DNA of 39,443 bases. Source: Candidatus Woesearchaeota archaeon. GTDB lineage: Archaea; Nanobdellota; Nanobdellia; Woesearchaeales; JAHWIC01. Shown one piece after another: positions 7,839-15,802 of this stretch. A model generated the notes under the pieces. That model was not told where the DNA came from and searched no databases. It saw nothing but the letters and a program-made list of their open reading frames with translations. The position numbers and the translations under genes are program-made. Each line of letters begins with the position of its first letter. Positions within the stretch are counted from its first letter, which is position 1. The DNA is taken from assembly GCA_019322485.1 (NCBI GenBank), contig JAHWIK010000025.1:1-39443 (forward strand), in the 5' to 3' direction.

Positions 7839-8744
7839 CTATAACCTAGCTGCTAACAAAGGCCCGTTCATATCAAAGATATGATAAAGCACATTGTGCA
7901 TATGATATAATATCTTCACTTCTTCTTTTGATGCCTGTTCTGAGATTTCTTCAAACCTTTTGTCAAATTCCTTTCTTTTTTGAACAAAGTCTCTTATCTT
8001 TTCTAGCTTAAACTCATAGAATAGATGATGGAATTCATTTAAATATTCATTTAAATCCTTATACAAGCTAAGTATCTTGCTGCTTAGCTTAACCTTCTTC
8101 TTTGAGATGTGCTCGCATATTGTTTTGTATTCATCTCCTGTTTTTTCTAATTCTTCGACAATGTAGTAGATTAAGTGGGTGTGTTTGCTTTTTATCCCCC
8201 CTTTGTTTAGACTTCTTCTGCAGAAGTCAGTTAGTTTGTTTATGTTCGTATCCCTCAGAGCTATATTCTTAAGGTCATTAGTGTTCACATGTTTTGCTGC
8301 TTCCAGGCTGTCCTGGCCCATTGCTATAAGAAACAGCATCAGCCTTCTTAGGATATGGTCAAATTCTCCGTACTCTATCTTTGAGACCTTTTTAGCTAAG
8401 AGATGATTCTTTCCTTGTTCAACAACCTCAAATCCTATGAACTCATGTTCAATTGTAGAAATAATTGTTTCAAGCTCTTCTGTGGAGCCAAATAGTATCT
8501 CTATCTCATCATATCCGCTTTTATATAAAGCTGAAAGTGCTCTATGGATAATTGTTTTACTGCCCCTAAAATCAATAGTTGCTCTTTCAACAGTTTTTTC
8601 CTTGCTTGTGCTAACTAAAATATTACCGCCTTGCTCTTCTACATCAAGTTCGTCTCCCTTCTTAATGCCATACTTCTGAGCCCATTTTCTAGGCAGAGAA
8701 ATAAGCTGTGTAGAATCTGCAATCTGTATAACTTTTCTTCCCAT
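7839..8744 (-). CDS. PhoU-domain protein with N-terminal AbrB-like DNA-binding domain
   Basis: A 301-residue protein. Residues 1-50 look like a SpoVT/AbrB swapped-hairpin domain (STQLISLPRKWAQKYGIKKG). The rest is helical and fits two PhoU repeats: DHILRRLMLFLIAMGQDSLEAA for the first and YYIVEELEKTGDEYKTI for the second, which carries the E-x3-D-like metal-binding pattern. Archaeal proteins with this architecture are thought to tie phosphate status to transcription or transport. No phosphate transporter is seen nearby. The gene is convergent with the PHP gene (7-base gap), so the two are not one operon. Confidence 0.8.
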   Translation of the reverse strand: MGRKVIQIADSTQLISLPRKWAQKYGIKKGDELDVEEQGGNILVSTSKEKTVERATIDFRGSKTIIHRALSALYKSGYDEIEILFGSTEELETIISTIEHEFIGFEVVEQGKNHLLAKKVSKIEYGEFDHILRRLMLFLIAMGQDSLEAAKHVNTNDLKNIALRDTNINKLTDFCRRSLNKGGIKSKHTHLIYYIVEELEKTGDEYKTICEHISKKKVKLSSKILSLYKDLNEYLNEFHHLFYEFKLEKIRDFVQKRKEFDKRFEEISEQASKEEVKILYHMHNVLYHIFDMNGPLLAARL

Positions 8745-8901
8745 TGTAACTTCCCCCGCTTTATAATTTAATAATTTATATAATAGAATAAGGTATACTA
8801 TATAAATATTTTGTTTTTTTAATAAAATAGCCTGATTATATAATTTTTATAAAATCTAAGGCATAACTTTATAAAAAATGGACTACTATATATCTAATGT
8901 T

Positions 8902-9084
8902 CCGTAAACACTTACGGGATGATAAGGGGGGTGTTGGTAGAGTTCGAAAATGGTGATTAAATCTATACCAGATTAATGGTAAAAGATGAGTCATCAAATA
9001 ATGATTAAAACTATGTTGTGAAAATAACAAAAGATAATCATTAAACAAAAACTCTGCCAAAAACCCTTATTTTGCTTTTAGGGT
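8902..9084 (+). other. Structured intergenic region, possible non-coding RNA
   Basis: Between the PhoU gene and the next supported gene lie about 670 bases. I see CCGTAA-ACAC-TTACGG (8902-8917), a long-range pairing of GGTAGAGTT (8936-8944) with AACTCTGCC (9050-9058, one G-U pair) closing about 105 bases, and an ACCCT/AGGGT hairpin (9063-9084). No conserved RNase P, SRP or tRNA signature was recognised. The strand is chosen arbitrarily. Confidence 0.25.
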
Positions 9085-9092
9085 GGTTTCGT

Positions 9093-9197
9093 ATGCTTAA
9101 AAAGGTGAGAAAACAAATGGAAGAAGAAAGCTTGGAAGAACTCGGTGTTTTTTCGTATGATCCCATGGATAAAATGGGCGAGTTTTTAGCTAAATAA
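9093..9197 (+). CDS. Possible 34-residue small protein
   Basis: ATG at 9093 opens a 34-codon frame rich in Lys and Glu (MLKKVRKQMEEESLEELG, then VFSYDPMDKMGEFLAK). AGGGTGG, a plausible ribosome-binding site, lies at 9080-9086, about 6 bases upstream. The peptide would be amphipathic and soluble. No family is recognised, and the frame may be chance within a structured intergenic region. Confidence 0.3.
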   Translation: MLKKVRKQMEEESLEELGVFSYDPMDKMGEFLAK

Positions 9198-9240
9198 AGT
9201 GGAGGCAAGGAATTAAAAAATAAATCTGAAAAGCACCAGA

Positions 9241-9293
9241 ATTCCATTATTTGAAAACTAAACACCGGTCTGAAAAGACCAAAAAAATGGAAT
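9241..9293. other. Nested hairpin with a GAAA tetraloop
   Basis: ATTCCATT (9241-9248) pairs with AATGGAAT (9286-9293). Inside lies GGTCT-GAAA-AGACC (9267-9280), a perfect 5-bp stem closed by a GNRA-type tetraloop. Downstream, 9300-9360 is rich in CTCAA/TTGAG words. The nested arrangement suggests an RNA structure, but its function is unknown. Confidence 0.3.
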
Positions 9294-9414
9294 CTCGAAA
9301 TGCCTCAAGACTCAATTTTGAGAAAACTCAAGAAAAACTGAGAAGAACTCAAAAAAGAACTTGATAGGATTTGTTTCTCCTTGCCCTCCTATTGTCCTAA
9401 AAAAACTAGGTGGG

Positions 9415-9576
9415 GTGATAAAAATACAAGATCCTGGTGCAGAGCAAATCATTCTAGATCCTCTCGAGCCAGTTTTCTATTGCTGGGCCTGCCAGCATGA
9501 AATGGTAAGCAAGGATAAGGCTAAATATGAATGTCCTGTCTGCCATAACCATCACAGCAAGAAATTAGCTTATTAA
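9415..9576 (+). CDS. Small zinc-ribbon protein
   Basis: A protein of about 53 residues whose C-terminal half is a rubredoxin-like zinc ribbon: YCWACQHEM followed by YECPVCHNHH, giving C-x2-C and C-x2-C. No ATG exists in frame. GTG at 9415, next to a purine-rich AGGTGGGG, is the most likely start, but the spacing is tight; TTG at 9361 is the alternative. The function is unknown. Such proteins in archaea are often nucleic-acid or translation associated. Confidence 0.6.
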   Translation: MIKIQDPGAEQIILDPLEPVFYCWACQHEMVSKDKAKYECPVCHNHHSKKLAY

Positions 9577-9594
9577 ACATTAGAATTCTTAAGA

Positions 9595-9602
9595 TTTATA
9601 AG
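9595..9602 (+). promoter_or_regulatory. TATA box of rsmI
   Basis: TTTATAAG lies about 28 bases before the ATG at 9626, at leaderless spacing. An otherwise bacterial-type gene therefore appears to have acquired an archaeal promoter. Confidence 0.55.
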
Positions 9603-9625
9603 AGTGACTGATATTCTTTCTTTTT

Positions 9626-10285
9626 ATGCCTCTTTATATTGTTGCAACACCAATTGGTAATCTGGATGATGTTAGTTTTAGGGCTGTTAAAACATTGGAA
9701 GAGGTTGATTTAATTCTAGCAGAAGATACTCGTAGAACATCAATATTGTTAAATCATTATAAAGTTAAGAATAAAGTTGATTCTTTTAATGATTTTAATA
9801 AAGAGAAGAAAACACCGACGGTAATTGAATTATTAAATAAAAATAAGAAAATTGCGATTGTTTCTGATTCTGGAACACCAGGCATATCAGATCCTGGCTT
9901 TTATTTGGTTAGGGAATGTGTTAAGAATGATATTAAGATAGTTCCTGTGCCTGGAGCAAATGCTTTGATTACAGCTCTGGTCAGCTCTGGTTTTGCTACA
10001 GATAAATTCATGTTTTTGGGATTTTTATCAAAAAAAGAAAATCAATTAAAAAAATCATTATTGGAAATTAAAAATAATAATATCACGACGATATTCTATG
10101 AATCTCCTTACCGTATAGAAAAAACTCTAAAATTAATTAATCAAATAATCCCTGATAAGAAAATATGTGTTGCTCGAGAATTGACTAAGAAATTTGAGGA
10201 GTTTATTAGAGGAACAGCTTCTGAGATTCTTGAGAAAAAGCCTAAATTCAAAGGGGAAATAACTGTTGTTATAGGAAAAGACTGA
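9626..10285 (+). CDS. rsmI: 16S rRNA 2'-O-ribose C1402 methyltransferase RsmI
   Basis: An S-adenosylmethionine-dependent methyltransferase of the tetrapyrrole-methylase fold. In bacteria RsmI methylates the ribose of C1402 in the decoding centre. Diagnostic segments are LYIVATPIGNLDDVSFRAV at the N-terminus, LAEDTRRTSILLNHY, VSDSGTPGISDPGFYLVREC (about residues 80-99), VPGANALITALVSSGF and FYESPYRI. The 219 residues cover the catalytic domains but not the small extra C-terminal domain of longer bacterial forms. The family is bacterial, so horizontal acquisition is likely. The gene uses more A/T-ending codons than its neighbours, with many AAA/AAT codons. Confidence 0.9.
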   Translation: MPLYIVATPIGNLDDVSFRAVKTLEEVDLILAEDTRRTSILLNHYKVKNKVDSFNDFNKEKKTPTVIELLNKNKKIAIVSDSGTPGISDPGFYLVRECVKNDIKIVPVPGANALITALVSSGFATDKFMFLGFLSKKENQLKKSLLEIKNNNITTIFYESPYRIEKTLKLINQIIPDKKICVARELTKKFEEFIRGTASEILEKKPKFKGEITVVIGKD

Positions 10286-10313
10286 ATAGAAAAAATTATA
10301 TACTTTCATCATT

Positions 10314-11261
10314 ATGGCGATTATTACAACGAAAAAAATAACCTTTTTTAGATGGGGGGCATGGTTTTTGTGCTTGCTTTTACTAGCTTCTGTTGTCTTT
10401 GCCAGGCCTTATGATTCCTATACAGCTGATTTTACAATAGTTGAGAGAAAGATTGTTGCGAATATAAGGCTTGTATTTACTAATGAAGAAACAGGTGATT
10501 TTTATTTCTCCCTACCAGAGGATGCAAATACAATTGACCTTTATCTTGATACCTCTGCAGCAGAGCCAGTTAGGGAGAATGGCAATCTGAAGATAGGGCT
10601 TAGGTCAACAAGGGAGGTAGGGATAACCTATGTTACAAAGGAATTCCTGGATAGAAACAACTTCCTGGTAAACCTTAGGGCAGCTGATGCTATCAAAAAC
10701 CTTACTGTTCAGGTAACACTTCCTGAGAAGGCAACGCTTAGGAAACCAATAGTAGAAGGGGACATTACCTCTGGCTCTTTGCACCCTAAGCCGGATTTAG
10801 CCTTAACTGATGGCAGGAGCATGATCTTTGTCTGGAAGAAGTATGATTTAGGGAAGGATGAAGAACTCTCAGTATTTGTACAGTATAGGCCAGGAGGGCC
10901 TACAATATGGGCTGTGATTTGGGTTCTGGTTGCGGCTCTGCTTATTTACTTAGGTTATAATTATCTAAAGGAATGGCGCTTTAAAGAGCTGATACCTACT
11001 GGTAAAAAGAGGGTAAAAAAGCCTGAGCCTGAGAAACCAGAAAAGGAATTAGACATCTTAAAACACCTTAAGGAAGACGAACAGCAGATAATAAGGATTT
11101 TGGAGCAAAAAGAAGGTAGTTGTGAGCAAGGAACTCTAAGAATAATTACTGATTTTTCAAAAGCTCATCTATCTAGACTTCTTATGGAATTAGAGTCAAG
11201 AAAAATCATCCATAAGGAGAAAAAAGGCAAAAAGAACATTGTTTACCTAAAAAAGAGCTAA
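10314..11261 (+). CDS. Membrane-anchored winged-helix transcriptional regulator
   Basis: A 315-residue protein. A signal peptide (WGAWFLCLLLLASVVFA, about residues 14-30) precedes a beta-rich extracytoplasmic domain (31-195), one membrane segment (IWAVIWVLVAALLIYLGYNY, about 198-217), a charged linker, and a C-terminal winged helix (EQQIIRILEQKEGSCEQGTL onward, about 248-315). This outside-sensor/inside-HTH layout is common in archaeal one-component regulators. The signal and target genes are unknown. A TATA box at 10295-10302 precedes it, and a hairpin with T-tract follows it. Confidence 0.8.
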   Translation: MAIITTKKITFFRWGAWFLCLLLLASVVFARPYDSYTADFTIVERKIVANIRLVFTNEETGDFYFSLPEDANTIDLYLDTSAAEPVRENGNLKIGLRSTREVGITYVTKEFLDRNNFLVNLRAADAIKNLTVQVTLPEKATLRKPIVEGDITSGSLHPKPDLALTDGRSMIFVWKKYDLGKDEELSVFVQYRPGGPTIWAVIWVLVAALLIYLGYNYLKEWRFKELIPTGKKRVKKPEPEKPEKELDILKHLKEDEQQIIRILEQKEGSCEQGTLRIITDFSKAHLSRLLMELESRKIIHKEKKGKKNIVYLKKS

Positions 11262-11283
11262 TGGAACATATTGGAACAATTAG

Positions 11284-11303
11284 AGCCCATTCTGGGCTTT
11301 TTT
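11284..11303 (+). terminator. Hairpin plus T-run, resembling an intrinsic terminator
   Basis: AGCCCA-TTC-TGGGCT is a perfect 6-bp GC-rich hairpin followed directly by T residues. It sits 22 bases after the regulator's stop codon. This form is typical of bacterial intrinsic terminators; in archaea the T-run alone may suffice. Confidence 0.6.
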
Positions 11304-11361
11304 AAGCAATTCTAACCCACTGTTTCTCAAATAGAATATAAGTAGTTTGCCAATATATACT

Positions 11362-12522
11362 ATGACTATGACTGAGCCAAACCCCCCTGATTATAAGCGA
11401 GATAAAGGCAATAAAAATGGTGGAACCAGCATGTTATCAAGCATCCTGTCAGGAAAAATGAGTGTGGAAGATTTAAAGAATGAACTAGGTTCTCTACCAG
11501 ACCCTAAAGCAGATACAGCTACAAACCTCCCTCAAGTTGGGCCAGGGACTCTAGATGATATGACTAGGGAGGCTGAAGAAGGCAAGCAGTTTGATGGCAG
11601 TAAAGAGGTTGTTATTGCGGGAAAGGCGCATGAAACCCATGTCTTTAGAAAAAGACGTAATGAAGTACTTATTCTTGATTATAATTGGACAGATTCAATA
11701 GAGTATGCTGTGGGCAATGTATCGAGATATACTAACCTGGCAATGAATCCTCCTGAGCGTGTTCAACCAACCGGTGATGAGCAATTTGATGTCAGGATTC
11801 AAAAAATACTTGCTACACCAATCCCAAAGTCATCCACTTACCCTATTAAGCATGAGGATATTGTTACACTCTCAATTACAGGATGTGTTTATATTGCTCC
11901 AGATACTGAAAACGCATCAGGTGAAAAGACACCAGGTGAAAAGACACCAGTTGCTCTGGCACAAGAATACAATGAGATAAAGGTTCCTTTTTATAGGATA
12001 ATTGAACCTGATCCTGAATTCTCTAAGAAAAATCCTGAGGAACTGCCTCAGCTGCTTGCAGAGCCATGGGCATATATTGATGCTAATCTTCCCCAATCTC
12101 TTGGAGAACTTATTGGTGTAAAAACCGAGGGTGAGGATGGTACTAAATTTAAATTACCTTACTTACAGGTAAAAGATGAGGGACAAGGAACAAGAAATTT
12201 CCCCTTATACCCAGGTTCACAATTGAAGGTCTATATCCATATAGGGCAGCATATTGATGGCGCTGATAAGGCAGGCCAGGAAGCTGCTAAGCAGAAAGAC
12301 GTTTTCCGTAATATTGAGGGCAACGATGGACTTGAAGATGAAGGATTTGACCTGATTTCTGGTATGAAAGAGGAGATTGCTGCAGGAGCAGTTACTTCTC
12401 CTACTCCAACCCAACAACCAGCACTCCAACCAGGAAATAATGGAACATACAAAGGTTCTGCTGAACAGACCAAGCCTGCTGAACGTCATAGTACAAGCAC
12501 AAGGATACTAAAATTCGAATAA
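11362..12522 (+). CDS. Uncharacterised acidic protein
   Basis: A 386-residue protein without signal peptide or membrane segment. I do not recognise a family. The N-terminus (about 1-90) and C-terminus (about 330-386) look disordered and rich in Pro, Ser, Thr, Gly and Glu. The middle (about 90-300) is beta-rich with aromatic strands (VLILDYNWTDSIEYAVGNV). An exact 15-bp tandem duplication encodes a repeated GEKTP. The ATG at 11362 fits the TATA box at 11336-11342; TTG at 11347 would lie too close to that box. A 45-codon frame follows two bases after the stop. Confidence 0.65.
   Translation: MTMTEPNPPDYKRDKGNKNGGTSMLSSILSGKMSVEDLKNELGSLPDPKADTATNLPQVGPGTLDDMTREAEEGKQFDGSKEVVIAGKAHETHVFRKRRNEVLILDYNWTDSIEYAVGNVSRYTNLAMNPPERVQPTGDEQFDVRIQKILATPIPKSSTYPIKHEDIVTLSITGCVYIAPDTENASGEKTPGEKTPVALAQEYNEIKVPFYRIIEPDPEFSKKNPEELPQLLAEPWAYIDANLPQSLGELIGVKTEGEDGTKFKLPYLQVKDEGQGTRNFPLYPGSQLKVYIHIGQHIDGADKAGQEAAKQKDVFRNIEGNDGLEDEGFDLISGMKEEIAAGAVTSPTPTQQPALQPGNNGTYKGSAEQTKPAERHSTSTRILKFE
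11918..11947 (+). repeat. 15-bp tandem duplication inside a coding region
   Basis: CAGGTGAAAAGACAC occurs twice in direct succession within the uncharacterised acidic protein gene. It keeps the frame and adds five residues. Confidence 0.85.
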
Positions 12523-12524
12523 AA

Positions 12525-12662
12525 ATGCAATCCGCAATAATCATTTACGAGCCAGCTGAGGAAAAGAACAGTTTTCAAGTTGGTGATTTGAACTTATATG
12601 AAAAGAGAGGGGGTGATGCTCAGGTAAAGAACCTTGAGTTTTATGTTAATTTTTTTGAATAG
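12525..12662 (+). CDS. Possible 45-residue small protein
   Basis: ATG at 12525, two bases after the preceding stop, opens a 45-codon frame beginning MQSAIIIYEPAEEKNSFQVG and ending FYVNFFE. The composition is protein-like, and the position suggests translation coupled to the upstream gene. No family is recognised. Confidence 0.45.
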   Translation: MQSAIIIYEPAEEKNSFQVGDLNLYEKRGGDAQVKNLEFYVNFFE

Positions 12663-12698
12663 ATTAATGCGGAAATAAAAACCAAACAGGAGGGAAAA

Positions 12699-14051
12699 AT
12701 GAAAAAAGCAATTTTGTCGTTTTTGGTGTTAATGCTTATGGCTTGGCCCTTGGCATCAGCACAGGAAATGACAACCTATGTAGTAAATGACACCCAACCG
12801 GAGTGTGTTGTAGATGACGACTGCGGAGAAGGTGAAGCGTGTACAGAAGGTGCATGCGTAGAAGTAATACCGCCACCTGAGTGTGTCGAAGATGCAGACT
12901 GCGAAGAAGAGGAGGTATGTACAGAAGGTGCATGTGAAGCTGTAGTACCACCTGCAGACCCAGCAGAATGTGTTGAAGATGCTGACTGCGAAGAAGGTGA
13001 AGCGTGTACAGAAGGTGCATGTGAAGCTGCACCAGCAGATCCACCTGCAGACCCAGCAGAGTGTGTCGAAGATGGTGACTGCGAAGAAGAGGAGGTATGT
13101 ACAGAAGGTGCATGTGAAGCTGTAGTACCACCTGCAGACCCAGCAGAGTGTGTTGAAGATGCTGACTGCGAGGAAGAGGAGGTATGTACAGAAGGTGCAT
13201 GTGAAGCTGTAGTACCACCTGCAGACCCAGCAGAATGTGTTGAAGATGCTGACTGCGGAGAAGGTGAAGCGTGTACAGAAGGTGCATGTGAGCTTGATGT
13301 GCCACCACCACCAGAAGACCCTGGAATTACACCAGACAGTCCTTTATATGGACTTGACAGAGCAATTGAAAGGATAAGCCTTAAGTTGACTCTTGGCAAA
13401 TCAGCTAAAGCTAAGAAAGGCTTAGCTCATGCAAGAGAGAGACTTATGGAAGTCCAGGCAATGATTGCTGCTAAGAAGATGGGTGCAGCTGCAGAAGCTC
13501 AGGAAGAGCACGACGACATAATGGACGATGTTAACGACCAGGTAGCTGACCTTGGCGATGGTGACATTGGTGAAGAGCTTGCAGATGAGTTGGAATTAGA
13601 AGCAGCCCTTGACGAGCACGAAGAGGCTGTGCAGGAACTAAACAGTGTTAGACTAAAGGCAAAAGGCGCATTGACAGCTGAACAGCAAACACAGGTTGAT
13701 GCTTTGGTTGCATCCCTTGAAGCCTCAGCAGTAGAAGCCAAAATAAACGTTCAGGTTAAGAAAGAGAAGACAAAGATAAAGATAAAGGCTACACAAGGCC
13801 TTACTGACGAAGAGCTTGATGCTTTAGAAGCGCAAGCAAGAGAGATTGTTGGCCAGGGTGGTAAGGTTAAAATCCTAGGCAAGAAAGGCAGAGGAAGATC
13901 TACCACTGAAACCGGCGAAGAAGAACCTGAAGACGAAGAGCCTGAGGAAGACGAAGAAGAGTCTGAGGAAGGCGAGACTGAAGGCGAAGAAGAACCTGCA
14001 AAAGGCAAGGGAAAAGATAAGTCCGACAAAGGAAGAGGAAGAAATAAATAA
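12699..14051 (+). CDS. Secreted cysteine-repeat protein with DUF5667-like domain
   Basis: A 450-residue exported protein. A signal peptide (AILSFLVLMLMAWPLASA, residues 4-21) is followed by six repeats of about 29 residues with the core ECVEDADC-x5-C-x4-C, each with four cysteines, separated by Pro-rich linkers (about 33-205). Next comes PDSPLYGLDRAIERISLKLT, the start of a DUF5667-like helical domain (about 211-400). The tail is very acidic and then Lys/Gly-rich (about 400-450). The four-cysteine modules probably form two disulfides each. A strong AGGAGGG ribosome-binding site sits at 12688-12694. A cell-surface role is likely; the repeat length may vary between strains. Confidence 0.82.
   Translation: MKKAILSFLVLMLMAWPLASAQEMTTYVVNDTQPECVVDDDCGEGEACTEGACVEVIPPPECVEDADCEEEEVCTEGACEAVVPPADPAECVEDADCEEGEACTEGACEAAPADPPADPAECVEDGDCEEEEVCTEGACEAVVPPADPAECVEDADCEEEEVCTEGACEAVVPPADPAECVEDADCGEGEACTEGACELDVPPPPEDPGITPDSPLYGLDRAIERISLKLTLGKSAKAKKGLAHARERLMEVQAMIAAKKMGAAAEAQEEHDDIMDDVNDQVADLGDGDIGEELADELELEAALDEHEEAVQELNSVRLKAKGALTAEQQTQVDALVASLEASAVEAKINVQVKKEKTKIKIKATQGLTDEELDALEAQAREIVGQGGKVKILGKKGRGRSTTETGEEEPEDEEPEEDEEESEEGETEGEEEPAKGKGKDKSDKGRGRNK
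12796..13309 (+). repeat. Six in-frame tandem repeats, unit about 80-90 bp
   Basis: Near-identical copies of the ECVEDADC/CTEGACE module. Words such as GTACAGAAGGTGCATG recur in every copy. The high DNA identity, including synonymous sites, points to recent expansion by recombination or slippage. Confidence 0.85.
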
Positions 14052-14090
14052 TTTTTTTTTATTTTTTATTTTTTTTCTTTGATTTCTTTT
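14049..14090. terminator. T-rich convergent termination region
   Basis: Long T-runs lie just after the repeat-protein stop and run into the end of the convergent transporter gene, where they encode its Lys-rich tail on the other strand. They could end the plus-strand transcript. Confidence 0.4.
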
Positions 14091-14847
14091 TTGCTTTTTT
14101 ATCGTAGACAGAACCTTTCATCCATCTTACACCAAGGTATGCAAAAGGCGTGTCAAGCAAAGCAACTAAAATCTTGAATATCCAATAAGGAACAATTAGA
14201 GATATTACAAATATTGCATCCCACATTGGAGCTGATTTGTAGAAAGCTATAAACATAAACACTGAGCTGTCAATTAACTGGCTTATTATTGTTGATGCAT
14301 TGTTTCTCAGCCAGAGGAATCTTCCTTTTGTTTTCCTCTTCCAGAAATCAAATGACCACATATCATGCATTTGCGAGATTGCAAAGGCTATAACACTTGC
14401 AATAGCCATTCTTCTGGTAACCTTGAAAATCATTGAATAGCTTTCATTATCTATTGACCTTGCTGCTGCAGGCATGTTTACAGCTATTGTAGTGATAATA
14501 ATCAGAAGCAGCATTGATACAACACCAACAGATATGAACTCTTTAACCTTCTTTTTTCCATGCACTTCTTCAATTATGTCTGTTATTAAGAACAATAACG
14601 GGAATACCAGGATTCCTGCTGATACATGTATTGTATCAAAGAAAGCTAATGGAATAACTCTTGTACTTCCTAATACAAGTAGGAATTTCTTTAGTAAGAA
14701 GACTATTGGAAGGAATATCACATTTAAAGGAGCTGCGATATAGATTGGGAGATTAAACTCCATAATCTTTGCTCCAAGAACATTTGACATAATCAATGAA
14801 GCTACAAACAACCCTAAGAATAAACTTGTTTTCTTATCTAGTTTCAT
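14059..14847 (-). CDS. YhhQ/DUF165-family queuosine-precursor-type transporter
   Basis: A 262-residue membrane protein with about six hydrophobic segments. LGLFVASLIMSNVLGAKIM, FPLLFLITDIIEEVHGKKK (about residues 82-100), an AFAISQMHDMWSFDFWKRKT segment and a C-terminal IFKILVALLDTPFAYLG match the YhhQ family. In bacteria these import the queuosine precursors preQ0/preQ1. In archaea, uptake of preQ0 for archaeosine is the likely role (inference). The tail is Lys-rich. It shares its direction with the phosphatase gene upstream, separated by 48 bases. Confidence 0.85.
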   Translation of the reverse strand: MKLDKKTSLFLGLFVASLIMSNVLGAKIMEFNLPIYIAAPLNVIFLPIVFLLKKFLLVLGSTRVIPLAFFDTIHVSAGILVFPLLFLITDIIEEVHGKKKVKEFISVGVVSMLLLIIITTIAVNMPAAARSIDNESYSMIFKVTRRMAIASVIAFAISQMHDMWSFDFWKRKTKGRFLWLRNNASTIISQLIDSSVFMFIAFYKSAPMWDAIFVISLIVPYWIFKILVALLDTPFAYLGVRWMKGSVYDKKAKKKSKKKNKK

Positions 14848-14895
14848 TTGTGTTCACCCGCGAATAGGAAAAAGAAGTTTAATTTAAAGGTTTCG

Positions 14896-15219
14896 CTATA
14901 ACAGCGTAGAAAACTTTTCTTTCAGCAAATCAACCAGCACAGGGTCCATATAGTCATAGATATCATCGATATACAGGCATATTATCTTTTTGCTCTTGTA
15001 GACATCTGGATATTTCTTGTGGATAATATTTCTATGCCGCTTTTCCATCACAAATATACAATCTGCCCACTCAAGAAGTTCTTTGGTTAGGGGAGTAGTT
15101 GCTTCTTTATCAACTCCAGCAGATTTTACTTCAAACCGGGGATCCTTTTTGAGAAGGTCTTCAGCTGTTTTGCTCCTCAGCCTGTTTACAGTGCATACAA
15201 ACAAGATCTTTTTTGCCAT
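14896..15219 (-). CDS. Low-molecular-weight tyrosine-phosphatase-like protein
   Basis: A 107-residue protein of the arsenate reductase/LMW phosphatase fold. The signature CTVNRLRS (Cys9 to Arg15, C-x5-R) forms the phosphate loop right after the first strand. DDIYDYMDP near the C-terminus supplies a candidate general acid. It is shorter than the usual 140-160 residues of LMW phosphatases; similar short versions annotated as protein tyrosine phosphatase occur in bacteria and archaea. The ATG at 15219 is preferred to the frame start at 15234 because it begins with the usual MAKKILFVC. The substrate is unknown. Confidence 0.78.
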   Translation of the reverse strand: MAKKILFVCTVNRLRSKTAEDLLKKDPRFEVKSAGVDKEATTPLTKELLEWADCIFVMEKRHRNIIHKKYPDVYKSKKIICLYIDDIYDYMDPVLVDLLKEKFSTLL

Positions 15220-15237
15220 ATATGAACCTTTCACAAT

Positions 15238-15696
15238 TTACTTAACACTAATCTCAATCCATTTAGTGTAGTCATCCCCTTGGTCTGACTTGGCATTTAC
15301 ACTGCACCTATGCCTTCCAGCAGGCACGCCCTGAGCATTTATTTCAAGCTTAAAGGTCTCAACCTGTCCTGCTTCTACTGCCACTGTTTTTGGTGAAATT
15401 AGATTAACATCCTCAACACACTTGCCGCTTATCTGAAACGTTGCTTTTGAGCCTTGGTTATTCTTTACCCCTGAAGTAAACTCTCTTTTAGAGTTAGAAT
15501 CAACTACAGCTCTACTTTCAATAGTAAGATCCTTTGTTCCAGATGTGATTTGATTTGTTATAGTCTCTTCTACCTTATTCCTAACCTCAGTTGAGTCCTG
15601 CGCGAGGAATTTCAATTTTCCAATATCTGGAACTATATAGTAGACAGCATAGAACAATAATCCAACTACCAGCAAAAAGATTATGAATCCTCTCAT
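15238..15696 (-). CDS. Small membrane-anchored extracytoplasmic protein
   Basis: A 152-residue protein with one N-terminal membrane segment (FIIFLLVVGLLFYAVYYIV, residues 4-22) and a beta-rich domain outside the membrane (about 60-152). The latter looks like an immunoglobulin-type fold with two cysteines (in SGKCVED and GRHRCSV) that could form a disulfide. Similar small anchored beta-domain proteins are common in DPANN-type genomes. No family is recognised. It lies just upstream of the phosphatase gene on the same strand, 18 bases away, and is divergent from thi4. Confidence 0.7.
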   Translation of the reverse strand: MRGFIIFLLVVGLLFYAVYYIVPDIGKLKFLAQDSTEVRNKVEETITNQITSGTKDLTIESRAVVDSNSKREFTSGVKNNQGSKATFQISGKCVEDVNLISPKTVAVEAGQVETFKLEINAQGVPAGRHRCSVNAKSDQGDDYTKWIEISVK

Positions 15697-15759
15697 ATTA
15701 TCACCTTCTGTTTAATTAAATGTATTTGTTTTAAACCTTTCGTTGATTTGACCATTACC

Positions 15760-15797
15760 TTTAAATAATATTCATTATTGGCAGAATCAGCGAGGTG
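15760..15797 (+). promoter_or_regulatory. Promoter and ribosome-binding site of thi4
   Basis: TTTAAATAATA (15760-15770) is a TATA box. GAGGTG (15792-15797) is a Shine-Dalgarno-like site five bases before the ATG at 15803, and it decides the start. This transcript would have a short leader, unlike the leaderless genes. Confidence 0.55.
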
Positions 15798-15802
15798 TGA
15801 TT

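Noticed and set aside
8880..9084. RNase P RNA, SRP RNA or 5S rRNA
   Set aside because: I could not find their conserved core sequences on either strand.
9300..9360. Short direct repeats of CTCAA as a CRISPR or origin
   Set aside because: The words are only 5-6 bases with irregular spacing. No origin-type boxes or replication gene lie nearby.
12796..13309. CRISPR array
   Set aside because: The repeats are contiguous, in frame and coding, with no unique spacers and no cas genes nearby.
12736..13399. Long minus-strand open frames over the cysteine repeats
   Set aside because: They are shadows of the repeat-protein gene: the plus strand has a signal peptide, a ribosome-binding site and a coherent fold, while the minus frames are repetitive His/Leu/Ser strings.
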